From contig JADJVL010000012.1 in the NCBI GenBank assembly GCA_016710635.1, positions 1 to 64,000 on the forward strand: 64,000 nt of DNA, written 5' to 3'. A program made the position numbers and the translations under genes. The DNA is from Holophagaceae bacterium (GTDB lineage: Bacteria; Acidobacteriota; Holophagae; Holophagales; Holophagaceae). The notes under the pieces are model-generated. The model had not been told where the DNA came from. It ran no database searches and saw only the letters and a list, made by a program, of their open reading frames with translations. Below, one piece after another: positions 59,522 through 64,000 of the stretch (the stretch's first letter is position 1; every line of letters starts with the position of its first letter).

Positions 59522-61639
59522 TTGATCAGACCCGCCGCGAGCGTCCACCACCGCGCCTGCAACCTCTGCGAGGCCATCTGCGGCCTCGAGATCACCGTGG
59601 AGGACGGCCGGGTCACCGGTATCAAGGGGGACCCGGCGGACCCCTTCAGCCGCGGCCATGTCTGTCCAAAGGCCGTCGCCCTCATGGACATCCAGGACGA
59701 TCCTGACCGACTGCGGGGCCCAGTCCGGCGCGAGGGCAGCGCGTGGATCCCCATCGGCTGGGACGAGGCCATCGAGCTGGTCGCCACGCGCCTCGCGGAG
59801 ATCCACACCCGCCATGGCGCGGACGCCATCGCCAGCTACCAGGGCAATCCGAACGTGCACCACCTCGGCCTGATGACCCACAGCGGCCCCTTCCTGGGCC
59901 TCCTGAAGACCCGCAACCGCTTTTCCGCCACCTCCGTGGACCAGCTGCCCCACCAGCTGGTGTGTTTCTGGATGTACGGCCACCAGCTCCTGGTGCCCGT
60001 GCCCGACATCGATAACACCGCCCACATGCTCATGCTGGGGGCGAACCCCATGGCGTCGAACGGCAGCATGTGGACCGTGCCCGGCGTGGGGAAGCGGCTG
60101 GAGGATCTGAACGGTCGCGGCGGGCGGCTCGTGGTGGTCGACCCCTGCCGCACAGAGACCGCGCGGATCGCCGACGAGCACCACTTCATCCGCCCCGGCA
60201 GTGACGCGGCCTTCCTCTGCGCGCTGCTCCACACGATCTTCGAGGAGGGGCTCGAGAAGCCCGGCCGCCTCGCCCCGGTTCTCGAGGGGCTCGATGCGGT
60301 GCGCGAAGCCATGCGGCCCTTCGCGCCGGAAGCGGTTGCGCGGGCCACGGGCATCGAGGCCACGACCATCCGCCGCCTGGCCCGGGATTTCGCCGCCGCG
60401 CCACAGGCAACCTGCTATGGCCGCCTGGGCGTCTCCGTCCAGCGGCACGGGACACTCTGTCAGTGGGCCATCCAGCTCCTCAACCTCGTCACAGGCAACC
60501 TGGACCAGGTGGGCGGCTCCCTCGTCACACGGCCGGCCGTCGACATCCTCGCCGGCTCGAAACCCGGCAGCCATGGCCGCTGGACCAGCCGTGTGCGAGG
60601 CCTGCCGGAAACGCACGGCGAGCTGCCCGTCGCCGTCCTGGCCGAGGAGATGCTCACGCCGGGGTCCGGCCAGGTAAAGGCCTTCATTGTCCTGGCGGGC
60701 AACCCGGTGCTCTCCACGCCCAATGGGACGCAGCTGGAGCAGGCCCTGGGTAGTCTCGAGTTCATGGTGGCCCTGGACTTGGCCATCAACGAGACCACGC
60801 GCTTCGCCGACGTCATCCTGCCCTCCACCACGGCCCTGGAGCGCGATCACTACGACCTGATCTTCAACGTGCTGGCGGTGCGGAACGTCGCCCGCTACAG
60901 TCCGGCCACGCTACCGAAACCCGAAGGCGCCCTGCACGACTGGGAGATCCTCGCCCGACTCACCAAGGCGCTCGCGGAAAAGCTCGGCCAGGAGCCCAAG
61001 CCCATGCTCACGCCCCGCGCGATGATCGACGCCGGCCTACAGCGTGGACCTCATGGTTCAACCAGTCCCCGCAAGCTCACGCTGAAGCAACTGGAAGACC
61101 ATCCCCACGGCCTGGACCTGGGCCCCCTCGAACCGAGCTTCCCGGAACGGCTCATGACGGAGGACCGGCGCATCCGCTGCGCGCCCCCGCAGCTGCTGGA
61201 AGCCCTGGCCGAGGCCCAGGTGGAGCTCCTCGCGGAAGCCCCCGCGGACCAGCTCCTCCTCATCGGCCGCCGGCACCTGCGCAGCAACAATTCCTGGATG
61301 CACAACTTCGACCGGCTCCTGCGCGGCCGGGACCGTTCTGCGCTGCTCGCCCATCCCGACGACTTGGCGCGCCTGGGAATCACCCCCGGTGAGAAGGCCA
61401 AAGTGACCTCCCGCAGCGGCGAGGTGTTCATCAACGTCGAAGCGACGGAGGACCTCATGCCCGGCGTGGTGAGCCTGCCCCACGGGTGGGGACATCACCG
61501 CCCGGGAACCCGCATGGAGGTTGCCTCGCAGCACGCTGGCGTCAGCGCCAACGACCTCACCGACGACCGGGCGGTGGATCCGGTGAGCGGGAATGCGGCG
61601 CTGAACGGGGTGGTGGTAAACATCGGGAAACCCACCTAG
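59522..61639 (+). CDS. Molybdopterin-dependent oxidoreductase (Mo/W-bisPGD family)
   Basis: 705 aa. The N-terminus binds a [4Fe-4S] cluster (ACNLCEAICGLEITVEDGRV ... HVCPKA). The middle has the MGD-binding segments SYQGNPNVHHLG, MLGANPMASNGSMW, VVDPCRTETARIADEHHFI, and the C-terminal molybdopterin dinucleotide domain (LLIGRRHLRSNNSWMHNFDR ... SLPHGWGHHRPG). There is no Tat signal, so it is probably cytosolic, in the formate dehydrogenase-like/NasC-like relatives. It is encoded right after the saccharopine-dehydrogenase-like gene and ends on a CTAG shared with the Rieske gene. Confidence 0.9.
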   Translation: MIRPAASVHHRACNLCEAICGLEITVEDGRVTGIKGDPADPFSRGHVCPKAVALMDIQDDPDRLRGPVRREGSAWIPIGWDEAIELVATRLAEIHTRHGADAIASYQGNPNVHHLGLMTHSGPFLGLLKTRNRFSATSVDQLPHQLVCFWMYGHQLLVPVPDIDNTAHMLMLGANPMASNGSMWTVPGVGKRLEDLNGRGGRLVVVDPCRTETARIADEHHFIRPGSDAAFLCALLHTIFEEGLEKPGRLAPVLEGLDAVREAMRPFAPEAVARATGIEATTIRRLARDFAAAPQATCYGRLGVSVQRHGTLCQWAIQLLNLVTGNLDQVGGSLVTRPAVDILAGSKPGSHGRWTSRVRGLPETHGELPVAVLAEEMLTPGSGQVKAFIVLAGNPVLSTPNGTQLEQALGSLEFMVALDLAINETTRFADVILPSTTALERDHYDLIFNVLAVRNVARYSPATLPKPEGALHDWEILARLTKALAEKLGQEPKPMLTPRAMIDAGLQRGPHGSTSPRKLTLKQLEDHPHGLDLGPLEPSFPERLMTEDRRIRCAPPQLLEALAEAQVELLAEAPADQLLLIGRRHLRSNNSWMHNFDRLLRGRDRSALLAHPDDLARLGITPGEKAKVTSRSGEVFINVEATEDLMPGVVSLPHGWGHHRPGTRMEVASQHAGVSANDLTDDRAVDPVSGNAALNGVVVNIGKPT

Positions 61640-62685
61640 CCAGCGGGTTCAGAAGGGCCTCTCCCCATCGCCTCCCGCCACAACCCATGGAAATGCGCCA
61701 CCCCGTTCTCACGGGCCTCGCAGATGCGCGGGTCGGTGTAGGTCCTGGACCCGAGGCCCTTCTGCACGGCCTCGCAGAGTTCGATGTCTTCCGCCTGCAC
61801 GGCGTCGCTGAAGGCGAAGTTGGCGGCGAAGCGCGCCTCCCAGTCCGCCGGCGGCGGCTCGGGCACAAACCACTCGAAGCGCACCCGGCAGCGCCCGGGC
61901 CCTTCGGGCAGCACAGCGTTGAGCTGCACGTGGTCCGGGTAGAGGTTCAGCATGAGGTTGGGGAACATCCACCAGTAGCGGGCTTCCGGCTCCTGGCCTG
62001 CGCCGAGGTCGCGGTGGTAGAGCGTGTCCGCGGCCTTCACTGGCGCGTGCTGGCGGCTCACGCGGCGGAAGGTCTCGACGCGGTAGGCGCCGTAGTCGAT
62101 CTGGCGGTTCAGCTCCGGATGCGCCACGGGGATGTGGTAGCCCTCGAGGTAGTTGTCCACGTAGACCTTCCAGTCGCAGGCCAGCAGGTAGTCATGGCGG
62201 CGGAAGCAGCGCCAGCCCGTGGTGCGCGCCACCAGGGGATCGGCGCCCACCGGATCGAAGGAGTCCGCGATTCCTGGAACATCAGCGTCCAGGCAGACGA
62301 ACACGAAGGGACCGAAGGCCTCCGCGCGGAACTCCGGCAGGCAGACCTGGCTCCGGTCCAGGTCCGGCATCTCCGGCGCGCCGAGGAGCCGCCCGTCCAG
62401 GCCGTAGGTCCAGCCGTGGTACGCGCAGCGCAGGGCCCTCGCGCAGCCCTTGCCCCCCGCCACGCGCCCCGCCCGGTGGCGGCAGACCGCCGAGAAGGCC
62501 CGCAGCCTCCTCTCCTCGTTCACCACCACGACGGGCTCGCCGGCGACCTCGCAGGAAAGGAAGCAGCCCGGCGCCGCCAGGTCCTCCAGGGCCCCCGCGA
62601 ACTGCCAGCTGCGCCCGAAGATCCGCGCCAGCTCCTTCGGCAGCATCGCTGGATCCGTGTACGCGCCCGGCTCGAGCAGCTTCAC
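61636..62685 (-). CDS. Rieske [2Fe-2S] ring-hydroxylating-type oxygenase, alpha subunit
   Basis: 349 aa; GTG at 62685 overlaps the rapZ stop. The Rieske site AVCRHRAGRVAGGKGCARAL ... CAYHGWTYG (CxH-x~17-CxxH) is complete. The catalytic iron site is DNYLEGYHIPVAHPEL (two His), with the distal Asp probably in the C-terminal helix EDIELCEAVQKG. The overall size fits ring-hydroxylating or amine (choline/carnitine-type) oxygenases. The reductase component is not in the window. The substrate is unknown. Confidence 0.88.
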   Translation of the reverse strand: MKLLEPGAYTDPAMLPKELARIFGRSWQFAGALEDLAAPGCFLSCEVAGEPVVVVNEERRLRAFSAVCRHRAGRVAGGKGCARALRCAYHGWTYGLDGRLLGAPEMPDLDRSQVCLPEFRAEAFGPFVFVCLDADVPGIADSFDPVGADPLVARTTGWRCFRRHDYLLACDWKVYVDNYLEGYHIPVAHPELNRQIDYGAYRVETFRRVSRQHAPVKAADTLYHRDLGAGQEPEARYWWMFPNLMLNLYPDHVQLNAVLPEGPGRCRVRFEWFVPEPPPADWEARFAANFAFSDAVQAEDIELCEAVQKGLGSRTYTDPRICEARENGVAHFHGLWREAMGRGPSEPAG

Positions 62686-63533
62686 GGGGCCAGCTCCCGG
62701 TGGGACACGCTCGTCTTGGCGACGCTCCCCGTCAGCCGCCCGTGCAGCAGCTCCGCCAGGGCCACGCTGCGGTGCTGGCCGCCGGTGCAGCCGATGGCCA
62801 CCGTGTGGTAGGCCCGGCCTTCCTGCTCCAGCAGGGGCAGGCTCCAGCGGATCCACCCCTCGGCGCGGTCCAGGAAGGCCCGGAAATCCGCGTTGGCCAG
62901 CAGGAAGTCCCGCACCGGCGCGTCCTGCCCCGTCAAGGGCTTGAGCTCGGGCACGTAGAAGGGATTGGGCAGGAAGCGCGCGTCCAGCACCACGTCCGCC
63001 TCCGCCGGGAGGCCCCGCTTGAAGCCGAAGGACATGAGGCGCAGGCAGAGGCCGCCCTCCGGGAGCTCGGGAAGCAGGGTCCGCAGGCGCTGGCGCATCT
63101 CCGCGAGGTTCGTGCTGGAGGTGTCCAGCACCAGGCCGGCCTCGGCCCGCACGGGCTCGAGGAGGACCCGCTCCCGCGCCAGCCCCGCCGCCACGCCGTC
63201 GTCCCCGGCCAGGTGATGGGGCCGGCGGGTCTCCGAGAAGCGGCGCAGCAGGATGTCCTCGCTGGCCTCCAGGAAGAGCAGCTCGCAGTGGAGCCCCCGT
63301 TCCCGCAGCCGCGCCAGCAGCGGGCCGATCTCCTCGGGGAACTCCCGGTGGCGGCTGTCCATGCCCACCGCCAGCCGCGTGCGGCCCGGGTTCAGCTTCC
63401 GCTCCAGCTCCAGCAGGGGTTCCAGCAGGCGCGCCGGCACGTTGTCCAGGGCCATGCAGCCCATGTCCTCCAGCGCTCCCAGCACCGAGCGCCGGCCCGC
63501 GCCGGAAAGGCCCGTGACCACGATGAGATCCAT
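62682..63533 (-). CDS. rapZ: RNase adapter RapZ (YvcJ-like nucleotide-binding protein)
   Basis: 283 aa. The Walker A-like loop reads VVTGLSGAGRRSVLGALED, with Arg where the family usually has Lys. DMGCMALDNVPARLLEPLLE, VGMDSRHREF, FLEASEDILLRRFSETRRPH, FGFKRGLPAEADVVLDARFL, NPFYVPELKPLTGQD and VAIGCTGGQHRSVALAE complete the family pattern. In enterobacteria RapZ steers the sRNA GlmZ to RNase E; in other phyla it is a conserved nucleotide-binding protein of unclear role. Its stop overlaps the Rieske gene start. Confidence 0.93.
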   Translation of the reverse strand: MDLIVVTGLSGAGRRSVLGALEDMGCMALDNVPARLLEPLLELERKLNPGRTRLAVGMDSRHREFPEEIGPLLARLRERGLHCELLFLEASEDILLRRFSETRRPHHLAGDDGVAAGLARERVLLEPVRAEAGLVLDTSSTNLAEMRQRLRTLLPELPEGGLCLRLMSFGFKRGLPAEADVVLDARFLPNPFYVPELKPLTGQDAPVRDFLLANADFRAFLDRAEGWIRWSLPLLEQEGRAYHTVAIGCTGGQHRSVALAELLHGRLTGSVAKTSVSHRELAP

Positions 63534-63562
63534 GGTGTCGAGGCTATCAGGCTTCCGGGCAC

Positions 63563-63997
63563 TCAGGACTGCTGCAGGTAGGCCTGGAGCTCCTGGGCCA
63601 GGCCGTCCATGCCGGGGAAGAACCGCAGGGGCGGATGCGGCGCGCCCTCCCGCGGAATGATCTGGAGGGTCCAGAGGCCCAGGAGCCGGCCGAAGAGACT
63701 CGTGTCCAGGCGCAGCTCGCCGATGTCGGCGGGGTGCAGGGCGCAGGTGCCCAGCACCGTGCGGAACGGCAGGGCCAGCTTCCAGCTGACGCCGCGCTCG
63801 GCGCTGATGCGCACCCAGGAGCCCGCCGCGTAGCGCAGGGCGAAGAGGAAGGGGGGCAGCCAGAGGAGCCAGGCCAGGAAGGCCAGGCGGTGGAAGGCCG
63901 GCCAGAGCAGGAGTGTGGTCACCGAGGCCAGCAGGGCGACGCCCACCAGCAGCCGCTTGGAGGGCTGCAGGTGGCGGTCCGCCAGGAGGAGCTTCAT
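63563..63997 (-). CDS. Small membrane protein, unknown
   Basis: 144 aa. Two closely spaced hydrophobic helices (LLVGVALLASVTTLLLW; LAFLAWLLWLPPFLFALRY) are followed by a ~90-residue domain with VRISAERGVSWKLALPFRTV and TSLFGRLLGLWTLQIIPREG, a pattern resembling a bacterial PH domain. No firm family. 29 bp lie between its stop and the rapZ start in the same direction, so co-transcription with rapZ is likely. The gene is complete, ending 3 bp before the window edge. Confidence 0.6.
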   Translation of the reverse strand: MKLLLADRHLQPSKRLLVGVALLASVTTLLLWPAFHRLAFLAWLLWLPPFLFALRYAAGSWVRISAERGVSWKLALPFRTVLGTCALHPADIGELRLDTSLFGRLLGLWTLQIIPREGAPHPPLRFFPGMDGLAQELQAYLQQS

Positions 63998-64000
63998 GGG

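Overview
The window is high-GC chromosomal DNA of a diderm bacterium. It carries TonB/ExbB/ExbD, lipoprotein signals, an ArnD homologue, MltG and large hybrid sensor kinases. The gene content and style resemble Acidobacteriota of the Holophagae type (Geothrix/Holophaga-like). That placement is an inference from protein character, not from a marker gene. No rRNA, tRNA, CRISPR array or integrase gene was recognised.

Layout. 0-7.5 kb: the end of a POT peptide transporter, an SRAP-like protein, a giant periplasmic-sensing hybrid histidine kinase and a DUF512 radical-SAM-like protein. 7.6-11.5 kb (minus): two ExbD genes, then a tonB-small protein-exbB-exbD-exbD operon. 11.7-18.1 kb (plus): tgt-yajC-secD-secF, then a Ser/Thr kinase fused to a TonB C-terminal domain. 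18.1-26.5 kb: a phosphatase, a DUF6445 oxygenase-like protein, tryptophanase, a tandem-duplicated secreted protein, two copies of a structured ~285-bp element, leuS and an SRPBCC gene.

26.5-32.6 kb is an AT-richer foreign island with all genes on the plus strand. Its left part is a cluster of integron attC sites without an integrase (CALIN). Six recognisable attC sites separate single-gene cassettes: a DUF1399/GRDP-like protein with a Cys-rich tail, two unknown exported or membrane proteins, a lipoprotein, an orphan Imm53 immunity protein, a bacterial PH-domain membrane protein and a frameshifted DUF1398 gene. Its right part holds small lipoprotein or exported genes between two ~49-bp direct repeats that are not classical attC sites.

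32.6-64 kb returns to native high-GC DNA. It contains a tautomerase, a TPR protein, a racemase, ORF6N, a minus-strand run (ThiE-shikimate kinase fusion, phosphoesterase, PilZ, ArnD), an ABC exporter, a tightly coupled NYN-M28 peptidase-aroB-TPR operon, a sensor kinase, a PEGA Ser/Thr kinase divergent from a pentapeptide-repeat protein, TlyA, an OB-fold lipoprotein, a frameshifted acyl-CoA dehydrogenase, MltG, an APC permease whose 5' end is obscured by homopolymer sequence, a saccharopine-dehydrogenase-like/molybdopterin oxidoreductase pair, and a Rieske oxygenase coupled to rapZ.

The two most promising novelties are (i) the paired elements at 22.69-23.30 kb. Their flanks are about nine-tenths identical, but each carries a 24-bp hairpin with a 7-nt loop whose stem sequence is completely different while length and pairing are preserved. 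(ii) The integrase-less cassette array and its unusual right-hand neighbour.
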